Shown piece by piece: positions 50,906-58,850 of a stretch of DNA of 58,850 bases. Numbering within the stretch: position 1 is the first letter of the stretch; every line of letters begins with the position of its first letter. Source of the stretch: an uncultured Anaeromyxobacter sp. (GTDB lineage Bacteria; Myxococcota; Myxococcia; Myxococcales; Anaeromyxobacteraceae); NCBI GenBank assembly GCA_903855945.1, contig CAIOAK010000114.1, positions 1-58,850 on the forward strand. Direction: 5' to 3'. The position numbers and the translations under genes are program-made. Below the pieces are notes generated by a model that made no database searches, was not told where the DNA came from, and was given only the letters and a program-made list of their open reading frames with translations.

Positions 50906-52495
50906 GTGCGCTATCGAGTTCCCGGCATCCCCCTCTGGCTCGACGAGCCCCCCGACATCCTGGCTCGCCGGGTTGCCGAGCACCTCGGTCTCCGGCGGGA
51001 GGAACTCGCGAGGCTATCGGTGTCGCGCCGCTCGCTCGACGCCCGGCGCAAGGGGCGACCGCGCTGGGTCATGGACGTGGAGGTGGACGTGGAGGGGCAG
51101 CTGCCCTCGCCGCCGGCGGGGGTGGAGCCCGTCGGGGAGCCGACTCCTCCCGCACCGCCAGTCCGTGCACCGGAGCTCCCGCCCGTCATCCTGGGAGCGG
51201 GGCCGGCCGGCCTCTTCTGCGCCTGGGGGCTGCTCGAGCGCGGGGTCCGGTCCGTCGTGGTGGACCGGGGCAAGACGGTGGGGCCGCGGCGGCGAGACGT
51301 CGCGGCACTCATGCGGGACGGGAGCCTCGACCCCGAGTCGAACATGAACTTCGGAGAGGGGGGCGCCGGCGCCTACACCGACGGGAAGCTCTCCACCCGC
51401 ATCCGCCATCCGGCCGTCCGGCGGGTGGTCGAGCTCTTCGCCCGCTTCGGCAACGCCGGGGTCATCCTCGAGCAGGGGAAACCCCACGTCGGCTCCGACG
51501 TGTTGCCGGCCGCGGTGTCGGCGATGCGGGAGGAGCTGGAGCGTGGCGGCTGCACCTTCGAATGGAACGCACGGGCCATCGATGTCGAGGTCTCGGAGGG
51601 GCGTGTCCGGGGGCTCGTGCTCGCCGACGGGCGCACCCTGCCCTGCGATCGGTTGGTGCTCGCTCCCGGGAACAGCGCGCGCGAACTCTACGAGCGCTTC
51701 GCGGCCCGAGGATGGCCGGTGGAGGCCAAGCCCTTCGCAGTCGGCTTCCGCGTCGAGCACCCGCAGGCCCTCATCGATCGGATCCAGTACGGGCAGGCCG
51801 CCGGCCAGTCCGGCCTCCCGGCCGCCGACTACCGGCTCGCCGAGAATCCCTCGGTGGACGGGAAGCCCCGCGGGGTCTTCTCCTTCTGCATGTGCCCGGG
51901 CGGCGTGGTGGTCCCCACCCCCACGGAGCCCGGGATGCAGGTCACGAACGGCATGTCCAACTCCGGCCGATCCTCGCCGCTCGCGAACGCGGGGCTCGTG
52001 GTGGCCGTGGGGCCCGACGACTTCGCCGCCGAGGGTTTCACGGGGCCGCTCGCGGGGCTCGAGTGGCAGCGAAAGTGGGAGCGCGCAGCTTTCGAGCTGG
52101 GCGGAGGCGGCTACCGGGCTCCGGCCCAGCGGCTCGCAGCCTGGCTGGACGGACGACCGGGCGAGCCTCCGGGACGAAGCTCCTACCGACCGGGGCTCAC
52201 CCACGCCGACCTCTCCCGCCTCTATCCGCCCCAGGTTCACGCAGCGTTACGGAGCGCGATGCGGGGCTTCGACAGGCGCATGCGCGGCTTCATCTCCCCG
52301 GACGCCCTGCTCATCGGGATCGAGAGCCGCACCAGCGCACCCTGCCGGATCGCCCGCGGCGAGGATCTGCAGGCGCCCGGGCTCCGGGGGCTCTACCCGG
52401 CCGGCGAGGGAGCCGGACATGCCGGCGGGATCGTCTCCTCGGCAGTGGATGGACTGAAGGCCGCCGAGGCCATCTGCCGGGAACTCGGCGGATAG
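50906..52495 (+). CDS. FAD-dependent dehydrogenase (COG2509-like)
   Basis: A 529-residue flavoprotein. The N-terminal ~80 residues resemble the leading domain of this group. The FAD-binding GAGPAGLFCAW begins near residue 98, followed by SNMNFGEGGAGAYTDGKLSTRI. The second half holds GVFSFCMCPGGVVVPTPTEPGMQVTNGMSNSGR and the C-terminal GLYPAGEGAGHAGGIVSSAVDGLKAAEAI. The group is uncharacterised; related proteins often act as NAD(P)/FAD oxidoreductases. The GTG at 50906 gives the usual start. It is transcribed alone, converging on the cupin gene. Confidence 0.85.
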   Translation: MRYRVPGIPLWLDEPPDILARRVAEHLGLRREELARLSVSRRSLDARRKGRPRWVMDVEVDVEGQLPSPPAGVEPVGEPTPPAPPVRAPELPPVILGAGPAGLFCAWGLLERGVRSVVVDRGKTVGPRRRDVAALMRDGSLDPESNMNFGEGGAGAYTDGKLSTRIRHPAVRRVVELFARFGNAGVILEQGKPHVGSDVLPAAVSAMREELERGGCTFEWNARAIDVEVSEGRVRGLVLADGRTLPCDRLVLAPGNSARELYERFAARGWPVEAKPFAVGFRVEHPQALIDRIQYGQAAGQSGLPAADYRLAENPSVDGKPRGVFSFCMCPGGVVVPTPTEPGMQVTNGMSNSGRSSPLANAGLVVAVGPDDFAAEGFTGPLAGLEWQRKWERAAFELGGGGYRAPAQRLAAWLDGRPGEPPGRSSYRPGLTHADLSRLYPPQVHAALRSAMRGFDRRMRGFISPDALLIGIESRTSAPCRIARGEDLQAPGLRGLYPAGEGAGHAGGIVSSAVDGLKAAEAICRELGG

Positions 52496-52518
52496 CGCGT
52501 CCCGGCCCGGCCGTGCGG

Positions 52519-52881
52519 CTACGTCCCGGCTCGACCGTACGAATCCTCCAGACGGACCACGTCCTCCACCTCCGGCGTGGAGACCTCCAGGATGTCGCAG
52601 TCGGTGATCGCGACCATGCGGTGCCGGGTGAACGGCTTCACGTGGTAGCTCTCGCCGGGGCGCATCACGTACTCCACGAGCCCCTCCCCCTCGTCGAGGA
52701 CGAGCCGGAGGTCGCCGCTCCAGAGGTGGATCGTCTCGTCCTTCCGCTCGTGGTACTGAAGCGAGAGCTTCTGGCCGGCCTTCACGTGGAGGAGCTTGCC
52801 CACGTACCGGTCGGTCTGGGCCCACCACAGCTCGTGCCCCCAGGGCTTCTCGACTCGCTTCGGCGTATCGAACTTCTTCAT
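52519..52881 (-). CDS. Cupin protein of the mannose-6-phosphate isomerase type II family
   Basis: A 120-residue single-cupin protein. The metal-binding motifs are present: QYHERKDETIHLWSGDLRLVL and HVKPFTRHRMVAI. Its sequence resembles the C-terminal isomerase domain of bifunctional ManC/AlgA, without the GTP-transferase part. It may interconvert mannose-6-phosphate and fructose-6-phosphate or bind another sugar phosphate. Start ATG at 52881; it follows the SPOR gene by 17 bp. Confidence 0.8.
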   Translation of the reverse strand: MKKFDTPKRVEKPWGHELWWAQTDRYVGKLLHVKAGQKLSLQYHERKDETIHLWSGDLRLVLDEGEGLVEYVMRPGESYHVKPFTRHRMVAITDCDILEVSTPEVEDVVRLEDSYGRAGT

Positions 52882-52898
52882 GGCGGTGGACTCCTCGC

Positions 52899-53552
52899 TC
52901 AGGTGGCGGGCGCCACGTAGAACCCCTTGCCGCCCGTGCTCCGCTCCAGCTCCTTCATGTATCGGTCGGCCGCCTCGCGGGTCTCGAAGAACCCGATCCG
53001 GACGCGGTACCGGCGCCCCTTGCCCGGCACCTCGGCGACGGTCACCCGCGCGCCGCGCGAGGCGAAGCGGGCTGCGATGCGGTCCGCCTCGAGCCGGTCG
53101 GGGTTGGACCCCACCTGGACCACCCAGGCGCCCCTCGACGCTGGCCCGGGGGTCCCGGACGCCCCCGTGGAACCGGCGGCGCTCGCCGCAGCGGGGACGG
53201 CGCTTGCGACGGGAGCGGGAGCGGCCGGCGACGATGCCGCGGCGGGAGGCAGCCGGTCGGGGGGCGGGCGGGCGCTCGTCAGCGTCTCGTGGAAGGAGAG
53301 CGCCGCGTTCGACTCCCCGCCGTCCGGGCGCGGGGCGTGGTCGAGTGCCGCGAGCGGGTCGGCGGGCGCCGTCGAAGCCGCGGGCGCGGCGCGCGGCGCC
53401 GGCACGGGGGTCACCACCACCCGTTGCCCCAGCGCGTGCCCGAGGAAGAAGGCGAGCACGAGCGCACCGAGCGACCCCAGGGTCACCCCGGCCACCTGCC
53501 CTGCGTCGAGGGAGAACTCGAAGCGCTCCCGTGCTGGTCTGTTTCCGGCCAT
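52899..53552 (-). CDS. SPOR-domain protein (cell division/peptidoglycan associated)
   Basis: A 217-residue bitopic protein. One membrane helix (residues ~20-42) is followed by a ~95-residue Pro/Ala-rich linker and a C-terminal SPOR domain (~141-215; WVVQVGSNPDRLEADRIAARFASRGARVTV and YRVRIGFFETREAADRYMKEL). SPOR domains bind denuded septal glycan. This layout matches FtsN/DedD-like proteins but lacks clear FtsN essential-region features. It lies 26 bp after argS, as often seen in Gram-negatives. Confidence 0.85.
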   Translation of the reverse strand: MAGNRPARERFEFSLDAGQVAGVTLGSLGALVLAFFLGHALGQRVVVTPVPAPRAAPAASTAPADPLAALDHAPRPDGGESNAALSFHETLTSARPPPDRLPPAAASSPAAPAPVASAVPAAASAAGSTGASGTPGPASRGAWVVQVGSNPDRLEADRIAARFASRGARVTVAEVPGKGRRYRVRIGFFETREAADRYMKELERSTGGKGFYVAPAT

Positions 53553-53578
53553 GGTCCGCCCGCTCGGGCCGACAGATT

Positions 53579-55366
53579 CTAGACGTCTTCGGCGACGTCT
53601 CTACTTTCCATCCGCTCGGGCGCCGAGACCCCCAGGATGGCGAGGCCGTTCCGGAGGGCCTGCTGGAGCGCCCGGGCGAGCGCCAGCCGCGCCGCCGTCT
53701 TCACCGGGTCGGCGGAGATGAACCGCTCGCCGGTCCGCTTCCCCTGCGTGTAATAGGAGTGGAATGCGCCGATGGTCTCCTGGAGCCAGAAGGCCAGTCG
53801 ATGGGGCTCCCAGGCCAGGGCGGCACCGGCCACCAGGTCGGGGAAGCCGAGCACCCGCTTCACGATGTCCATCTCCTCCGGCGCCGTGAGGACCGACAGG
53901 GTCTCCGGGTCGAAGCGGGCCTCCGGTGCCCCGGCCTCGGCCGCCTTCTCGAGGATGCGGCACAGCCGCGCGTGGCCGTACTGCACGTAGAACACCGGGT
54001 TGTCGAGCGTCTGCCGCTTGGCCAGCTCGAGGTCGAAGTCGAGCTGGGCATCGGCACGCCGGGTGAGGAAGATGAACCGGGTGGCGTCGCGCCCGACCTC
54101 GTCGACGACCTCCTGCAGGGAGACCACGTTCCCCGCCCGCTTCGACATCTTCACCGCCTCGCCGCCGCGGGTGAGGTTCACCATCTGGATGAGGACCACG
54201 TGCAGGTCCTTGCGGCTCGCCCCGAGCGCCTCCAGCGCCGCCTCGAGCCGGGGCACGTACCCTCCGTGATCGGCCCCCAGAACGTCGACGAGCTGGTCGG
54301 CCCGCTGCCGCTTGTCCCAGTGGTAGGCGATGTCGGCGCAGAAGTAGGTGGGGGTCCCGTCGGCCTTCTTGACCGGTCGGTCCACCTCGTCGCCGTGGAG
54401 GGAGGACCGGAAGAGGAGCAGATCCTCGCTCTCGGTGAGCCCCTCCTCGTTGACCGCGGGCGCGACGGGTGCGGGCTGCCCCTTCTTCGACTTCGGCGGC
54501 GGGAGCTTGCCCCAGTAGACGAGATCCTTCGCCTGCAACTCGTCGAGGAAGCGCTGCACGGTGCCCGACTCGTACAGCTTCCGCTCGGAGGACCAGACGT
54601 CGAAGGAGATGTTCACCGCTTCGAGGTCGGACCGGATCATCCCGAGCACGTGGGCCACGGCCCGGTCCCGGAAGAGATCGATCCACTCCCCCTCCGGCGC
54701 ATCGACGAAGCGGGGCCCGAACTCGTCGAGGAGCGCCCGGGCCACGTCGGTGACGTACGCGCCCGGGTAGCTCCTGGGCGGCATCGTGACCGTGCGACCG
54801 AGGAGTTCCTGGTAGCGGAGGTGGACCGATCGGGCCAGCACCAGGATCTGGGCCCCGTGATCGTTCACGTAGTACTCGCGGGTGACCGTGTGGCCGCTCC
54901 AGTCGAGCAGGCTGGCCACCGCGTCGCCGGTGACCGCGTTGCGCCCGTGCCCGACGTGCATGGGGCCGGTGGGGTTGGCCGAGACGAACTCGACGTTCAC
55001 CCGCTTCCCCTTCCCCACCTCGCTGCGGCCGAAACGATCGCCCTGCCGCGCCACCTCGGCGAGCTCGGCGAGCCAGACCTCCGGGCGGAGCTTCAGGTTG
55101 ACGAAGCCCGGACCCGCGATCTCGAGCGTCGCGATGGATCGGCCGCCGTCGACCTCCCGGATGGCCTCGACGAGCCCCTGGGCGAGCTCCCGCGGTGGCC
55201 GGCCCGCCGGCTTCGCGAGGACCATCGCCGCGTTGACCGCGTAGTCGCCGTGGCGAGGATCCCGGGGGGGCTCGACCGTGAAGGACGACTCCAGGACGGG
55301 CCAGCGCCCTTCCGACGCACCCTGGGAGAGCGCCTTGCGGACGATGTCGACGACGAGCTCTCGCAT
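53579..55366 (-). CDS. argS: Arginyl-tRNA synthetase
   Basis: A 595-residue class I aminoacyl-tRNA synthetase. The HIGH-type motif is PMHVGHGRNA after FVSANPTGP, and the KMSK-type motif is VKMSKRAGNVV. The N-terminal Add-1 domain begins MRELVVDIVRKAL. The C-terminal DALR anticodon domain starts around 470 and ends ERMESRDVAEDV. ATG at 55366 is chosen; the frame continues to 55462 without support. It is followed by the SPOR gene. No arginine tRNA is nearby. Confidence 0.96.
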   Translation of the reverse strand: MRELVVDIVRKALSQGASEGRWPVLESSFTVEPPRDPRHGDYAVNAAMVLAKPAGRPPRELAQGLVEAIREVDGGRSIATLEIAGPGFVNLKLRPEVWLAELAEVARQGDRFGRSEVGKGKRVNVEFVSANPTGPMHVGHGRNAVTGDAVASLLDWSGHTVTREYYVNDHGAQILVLARSVHLRYQELLGRTVTMPPRSYPGAYVTDVARALLDEFGPRFVDAPEGEWIDLFRDRAVAHVLGMIRSDLEAVNISFDVWSSERKLYESGTVQRFLDELQAKDLVYWGKLPPPKSKKGQPAPVAPAVNEEGLTESEDLLLFRSSLHGDEVDRPVKKADGTPTYFCADIAYHWDKRQRADQLVDVLGADHGGYVPRLEAALEALGASRKDLHVVLIQMVNLTRGGEAVKMSKRAGNVVSLQEVVDEVGRDATRFIFLTRRADAQLDFDLELAKRQTLDNPVFYVQYGHARLCRILEKAAEAGAPEARFDPETLSVLTAPEEMDIVKRVLGFPDLVAGAALAWEPHRLAFWLQETIGAFHSYYTQGKRTGERFISADPVKTAARLALARALQQALRNGLAILGVSAPERMESRDVAEDV

Positions 55367-55416
55367 GGGGCCACGGTCATACCCGCGCCCGCCGCGTGGG
55401 GCAAGCGCCCGGGGAC

Positions 55417-56511
55417 CTACCCTTCGTAGGCGTCGAACGTGCCGCAGCGCGGGCAACGCCACGCGCGGACGGCGGCTCCGCCGCCACAGCGGCGGCAGCG
55501 GAGGAGCGACTCGCCCCGCCCCAGCGACGCGACCATGAGCTCATGGCGGCTCACCAGTTCCCCCGGGACCGGGGGCGCCGCCTCGCGGAGGAGCTCCCGC
55601 AACGCCAGGGTCACCTCCCCGTCGGGATCGGCGGCGAGCGCCTCCCGGAGCGCCGCGAGCCCCTCGGCGCGCCGCCCGGCCGCTGCGAGCCGACGCCCGC
55701 GCAGGACGAGCAGCCTGGCGTCCCCGCTCCGCCCGGCCAGCGCTCCGTCGAGCGTGGCGAGGGCGAACGCGTCCGGAAGAGCCGCCAGCGCGGGCCAGGC
55801 GAGCAAGGCCTCCCGGGGCCCCACCGCGAGCGCCCGCGCGAGGGCGGTCGCGCCACCCGGGAGGTCGCCCGAGGCGGAGAGGGCCTCGGAGAGCGCCATC
55901 GCCCCGTCGGGCCCGTCGGGATCGACCTGGACCGCCTCCTCGGCGAGCGCGACCGCCGTCGCCCCGTCTGCCTGCCCGCGCCTCTCGCGGCTCAGGGCCG
56001 CGAGCAGGTGAGCGAGCACTCGCGGCTCCGGCGGCAGGTTCTCCCGCTGGATCTCGAGCGCGTCGACGAAGCGACCCTGGTCCACGAGCACGTCCCGGAG
56101 CCCGGAGGCCGCGGCCGCATCCCCGGCGTCGAGCAGCCGTCGGTAGTCCGCGGCGGCCTCGTCGAGCATGCCGGCCCGCCGGTGGTCGTCGGCCAGCTCC
56201 CGCTCCACCTCCGCGCGTCGCCCGGCCGGAAGACCGGGACGGTGGAGCATGTTGCGGTGCAACCGGATGGCCCGGTGGACGTCCCCCTCCCGCTTGAACA
56301 GGTCGCCGAGCGCCAGGTAGGTCTCGATGGCCTCGGGGCTCGAGAGGCGGGCCGCGTCGGAGAGGGCCTCGATGGCCGCATCCGGGTCGTCGGAGATCAT
56401 CGACCGCACGCCCTTGAGATAGGCGCGGGCCTGCTCCCGGCGCCGGTGGAGCCTGTACCCGAGCACCGCCGCCACCACGGCCAGCCCGACGGCGATGACG
56501 AGCCAGTGCAT
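55417..56511 (-). CDS. lapB: LapB/YciM-like TPR protein with C-terminal zinc domain
   Basis: A 364-residue protein. One N-terminal membrane helix (residues 3-20) is followed by several TPR repeats (~35-315; e.g. PEAIETYLALGDLFKREGDVHRAIRLHRNML) and a rubredoxin-like pair of CxxC motifs (CRRCGG, CPRCGTF). This is the LapB layout; LapB coordinates LPS assembly by targeting LpxC for FtsH degradation. It sits in a leftward set with HIT and sppA genes. No ftsH or lpxC is in the window. Confidence 0.85.
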   Translation of the reverse strand: MHWLVIAVGLAVVAAVLGYRLHRRREQARAYLKGVRSMISDDPDAAIEALSDAARLSSPEAIETYLALGDLFKREGDVHRAIRLHRNMLHRPGLPAGRRAEVERELADDHRRAGMLDEAAADYRRLLDAGDAAAASGLRDVLVDQGRFVDALEIQRENLPPEPRVLAHLLAALSRERRGQADGATAVALAEEAVQVDPDGPDGAMALSEALSASGDLPGGATALARALAVGPREALLAWPALAALPDAFALATLDGALAGRSGDARLLVLRGRRLAAAGRRAEGLAALREALAADPDGEVTLALRELLREAAPPVPGELVSRHELMVASLGRGESLLRCRRCGGGAAVRAWRCPRCGTFDAYEG

Positions 56512-56529
56512 TCGCGAGCTCGCGCCCGC

Positions 56530-57021
56530 TCAGGCGCCGAGCGCCTCCCGGAGCCGCACCCAGGTCTGGTCGAGGTGCTCGATCATCACCTTGGTGTCGG
56601 CCAGCACCGGCATGAAGTTGGTGTCCCCGCCCCAGCGAGGGACCACGTGCCAGTGCAGGTGCGCCTCGATCCCCGCCCCGGCCACCTTTCCGAGGTTCAT
56701 GCCCACGTTCATGCCCTCCGGCCGGTAGGCGGCGCGTACCGCGACCGTCACCCGACGCAGCTCCTCCTGGAGGTCGGAGAACTCCTCGCCGTCGAGGTCC
56801 TCGAGGCGGGAGACGTGCGCACGCGGGACCACCATGACGTGCCCGTTGTTGTACGGGTAGCGGTTCAGGATCGTGAACGATCGGGGGCTCCGGCGGACGA
56901 TGAGATTCCTCCGGTCGGCCTCCTCGCCGGTCTCGGCGGGAAACACGCAGAAGATGCAACCGGCGGGCTTCTCGGCCTGGATGAACTCCATCCGCCACGG
57001 GGCCCAGAGCGGCTTCTCCAC
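56530..57021 (-). CDS. HIT-domain nucleotide hydrolase/phosphorylase
   Basis: A 163-residue HIT protein. The catalytic histidine triad is H121, H123, H125 (EAHLHWHVVPRW). A CIFC pair (C22, C25) may bind zinc. N-terminal MEKPLWAPWRMEFIQ is typical of the Ap4A phosphorylase/ATP adenylyltransferase-like branch of bacterial HIT proteins. GTG start at 57021; it lies 9 bp after the sppA stop. It likely cleaves dinucleoside polyphosphates or aminoacyl-adenylates. Confidence 0.85.
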   Translation of the reverse strand: MEKPLWAPWRMEFIQAEKPAGCIFCVFPAETGEEADRRNLIVRRSPRSFTILNRYPYNNGHVMVVPRAHVSRLEDLDGEEFSDLQEELRRVTVAVRAAYRPEGMNVGMNLGKVAGAGIEAHLHWHVVPRWGGDTNFMPVLADTKVMIEHLDQTWVRLREALGA

Positions 57022-57030
57022 GGTCGGCTC

Positions 57031-58146
57031 CTAGCGGGCCAGGAAGTAGACGCCCGGACCCTCGGCCCCTGCGGCGGTGCGCTGCATCTCGGTGCGCACG
57101 CTCTCGGCCACCGTCTGGGCCACCTTCTGGGCCACGCCGCCGAGGAGCTCCTCCAGGAAGCGGGCTCGCTCGTCGGGCGGGTAGACGAGCCGAGGCTCGC
57201 CGCGGATCTCGGCCAGCTCCTTCGCCAGATCGACCGCGTCCTGGAACCCACCCATCTCGTCCACGAGCCCCAGCTCCATCGCCTGCTCCCCGGTCACCAC
57301 CCGGCCGTCGGCGAACCTCTCCACCTGCTCCACCGGGAGATCGCGCCCCTCGGCCACCGCCCGGATGAACTGTCGGTGAATGCGGTCGGCCAGGTCCTGC
57401 CAGTAGGCGCGGTCGGAGGCGCTGAAGTCGCGGAAGGGGCTGCCGGCGTCCTTGAGCTTCCCGGCGGTGACGGTGTTCACGTCCACGTCGATCTTGTGCA
57501 AGAGCCCGCGCACGTTGGGGAAGACGGAGATGACCCCGATCGACCCGGTGATCGTCCCCGGCTCGGCCACGATCCGGTCGCAGCCCATGGCGATGAGGAG
57601 CCCGCCGGAGGCGGCGGTGTTGCCCATGGCGCAGACCACCACCTTGTCCTCGGCGAGCCGTCGGAGTCCGTCCAGGATCTCCTGGCTCGTGCCCACCGCC
57701 CCACCGGGGGAATCGATGCGCACCACCACCGCCTTCATGTCGGTGTCGTCCGAGTAGCGCTTCAGGAGCTTCAGCACCGGCTCGGCCTCCACCGAACCGC
57801 GCCCCATCCCGATGGGACCCTTGACGTCGACGACCCCGATCCGCGGGCCGGAGGCGAGCCGCGGACTCTCCCCCTTCACCGCACCGTAGGCCAGCCAGAG
57901 GAAGGCGAAGAAGACGAGGAAGAGCCCGCCGAACACGAAGAGCACGACCGCGAGCGCGGCCCGGTCCCTGCGGGGCGGCGGCTGCGGAGGCATCACGGGC
58001 GGCTGGCCCCAGCCGGGAGGCGCCTGCCCCCAGGCAGGAGGCGGAGGAGCCCACTGCGGCTGCGTCCACGGCGCGGGCGGAGGGGCGGCCGCAGGCTGTG
58101 GCGCGGGGGTGGTGGGCAGCGGCTCCGGGGTCTCGTTCTCGCTCAT
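57031..58146 (-). CDS. sppA: Signal peptide peptidase SppA, 36K type
   Basis: A 371-residue membrane protease. A Pro-rich N-terminal tail (1-~60) precedes one membrane helix (~63-88). The serine/lysine dyad fits S180 in TAASGG and K232 in GKLKDAGSP, spaced 52 residues as in Bacillus SppA. FRDF and VTGEQAMELGLVDEMGG follow. It degrades cleaved signal peptides in the membrane. ATG at 58146. It starts a leftward set with HIT and lapB-like genes. Confidence 0.92.
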   Translation of the reverse strand: MSENETPEPLPTTPAPQPAAAPPPAPWTQPQWAPPPPAWGQAPPGWGQPPVMPPQPPPRRDRAALAVVLFVFGGLFLVFFAFLWLAYGAVKGESPRLASGPRIGVVDVKGPIGMGRGSVEAEPVLKLLKRYSDDTDMKAVVVRIDSPGGAVGTSQEILDGLRRLAEDKVVVCAMGNTAASGGLLIAMGCDRIVAEPGTITGSIGVISVFPNVRGLLHKIDVDVNTVTAGKLKDAGSPFRDFSASDRAYWQDLADRIHRQFIRAVAEGRDLPVEQVERFADGRVVTGEQAMELGLVDEMGGFQDAVDLAKELAEIRGEPRLVYPPDERARFLEELLGGVAQKVAQTVAESVRTEMQRTAAGAEGPGVYFLAR

Positions 58147-58220
58147 GTCCGCCGAAGAAGACCACGCCGGCGCGGGGGCCGCAACAGGAGCCGTCGTCCC
58201 CGCGAAGCCCGGAAGGAAAC

Positions 58221-58246
58221 GGGCGGCCCGCCTTCGCGAGCCGCCC
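58221..58246 (-). terminator. Intrinsic terminator of rpsA
   Basis: Arms GGGCGGC (58221-58227) and GCCGCCC (58240-58246) form a stem 25 bp after the rpsA stop codon. On the minus strand they are followed by GTTTCCTTCC. It separates rpsA from sppA. Confidence 0.65.
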
Positions 58247-58271
58247 GCCGAGAAAACTTCGCGCGCCGGGA

Positions 58272-58850
58272 CTAGCCCTTGCGGCGGTTGAACTTCTCCA
58301 TCAGGTCGCCGAGGCGGGCGCGGCCGTCGCCCTGCTTGCGCAGGTACTCGCGGTACTCGTCCTCGCCGCCGTCGCGGGAGAGCGCCTTGATGGACAGGGC
58401 CACCTTGCGCTCGTGGGAGTCGATGTCGATGACCTTGACCTCGACCTCCTCGCCCTCCTTCAGGACGTCGTGCGGGTTCTCCACCCGCTCGTCGCGCATC
58501 TCGGAGACGTGCACCAGACCCTCGATGCCCGGCTCGAGCTCCACGAAGGCGCCGAAGTCGGTCACCTTGGTGACGCGCCCCTTGAGGCGCGAGCCCACCG
58601 GGTGCCGCTCGGCCAGCGTGGTCCAGGGATCGGCCTGGTTCTGCTTGATGCCCAGGCTGAAGCGCTCGTTCTCGACGTCGATGTTGAGCACCGCCGCCTC
58701 GACGACGTCGCCCTTCTTGAACTTCTCGCCCGGGTGCTTGATGCGCTCGGTCCAGGAGATGTCCGAGACGTGCACGAGGCCGTCGATGCCCTCCTCGACG
58801 CCGACGAAGATGCCGAAGTCGGTGACGTTGCGGACCTCGCCCCGGATGAC
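58272..58850 (-). CDS. rpsA: Small ribosomal subunit protein bS1 (5' part outside window)
   Basis: The frame is open to base 58850, so the N-terminal part is missing; 192 residues are visible. They contain the end of one S1 motif (VIRGEVRNVTDFGIFVGVEEGIDGLVHVSDISW), a linker and a complete last motif (LKGRVTKVTDFGAFVELEPGIEGLVHVSEM). The C-terminus ends in a basic LMEKFNRRKG. S1 brings mRNA to the 30S platform. A shorter S1-domain RNA-binding protein such as a truncated Rps1 paralogue cannot be excluded without the rest. Confidence 0.88.
   Translation of the reverse strand, partial: VIRGEVRNVTDFGIFVGVEEGIDGLVHVSDISWTERIKHPGEKFKKGDVVEAAVLNIDVENERFSLGIKQNQADPWTTLAERHPVGSRLKGRVTKVTDFGAFVELEPGIEGLVHVSEMRDERVENPHDVLKEGEEVEVKVIDIDSHERKVALSIKALSRDGGEDEYREYLRKQGDGRARLGDLMEKFNRRKG

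Overview
The window is a chromosomal stretch from a high-GC (roughly two-thirds or more G+C by eye) Gram-negative bacterium. Its gene content and the style of its proteins suggest Myxococcota or another deltaproteobacterial lineage: flagellar export genes, an Hsp70 pair, SPOR, LapB and SppA proteins, Ala/Pro/Lys-rich tails, and many 4-nt start/stop overlaps. The phylum is an inference. No phage, insertion sequence, CRISPR array or plasmid gene was seen, so this is mostly core genome with a few accessory patches.

Layout. 1-3765: a soluble lytic transglycosylase (cut by the left edge), RNase D, a PlsC acyltransferase and a small membrane protein. 3801-7043: flagellar export genes fliH-fliI-fliJ and, upstream, a sigma-70-family factor with a near-consensus promoter. 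7388-20304: the large ribosomal/RNA polymerase block, read leftward: four tRNAs (Thr, Tyr, Gly, Thr), rpmG, tRNA-Trp, secE, nusG, rplK, rplA, an L10 leader, rplJ, rplL, rpoB, rpoC. The tuf gene that usually sits between the tRNAs and rpmG/secE is missing. 20399-24473: rlmB, an exported CxxxxC protein, an ATP-grasp ligase and dnaK.

24740-30001: a diacylglycerol-kinase-like protein, then the leftward operon ftsB, GAF-GAF-GGDEF, PhoH-like ATPase, YbeD-like. 30071-33508: a compact iron operon fur-feoB-zinc ribbon-dtxR/feoA with a Fur box next to the fur start. 33568-36095: proteins of unknown or loosely assigned role, including one with a 15-bp tandem repeat. 36214-41365: tRNA-Leu(CAA), a TPR-like membrane protein, dCMP deaminase, an Hsp70 lacking its lid, clpX and an unknown protein. 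41439-46736: truA, a ribbon-helix-helix protein, then a leftward series of seven sulfur-handling genes: DsrE-like, MoeB/ThiF-like E1, TusA-like, a degenerate E1-like protein, JAMM peptidase, APS-kinase-like, LarE. 46773-50298: tRNA-Leu(GAG) and gap-pgk-tpiA-secG. 50471-58850: a small unknown protein, an FAD dehydrogenase, a cupin, a SPOR protein, argS, a LapB-like TPR protein, a HIT protein, sppA and the 3' part of rpsA.

The least ordinary items are four. First, the seven-gene sulfur cluster, which has two E1-like proteins and a JAMM peptidase but no visible ubiquitin-like carrier. Second, a REP/REPIN-like intergenic repeat at 3764-3802 and 40643-40746, whose ends supply the TAG stop codons of flanking genes. 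Third, the lidless second Hsp70. Fourth, the dual-regulator iron operon.
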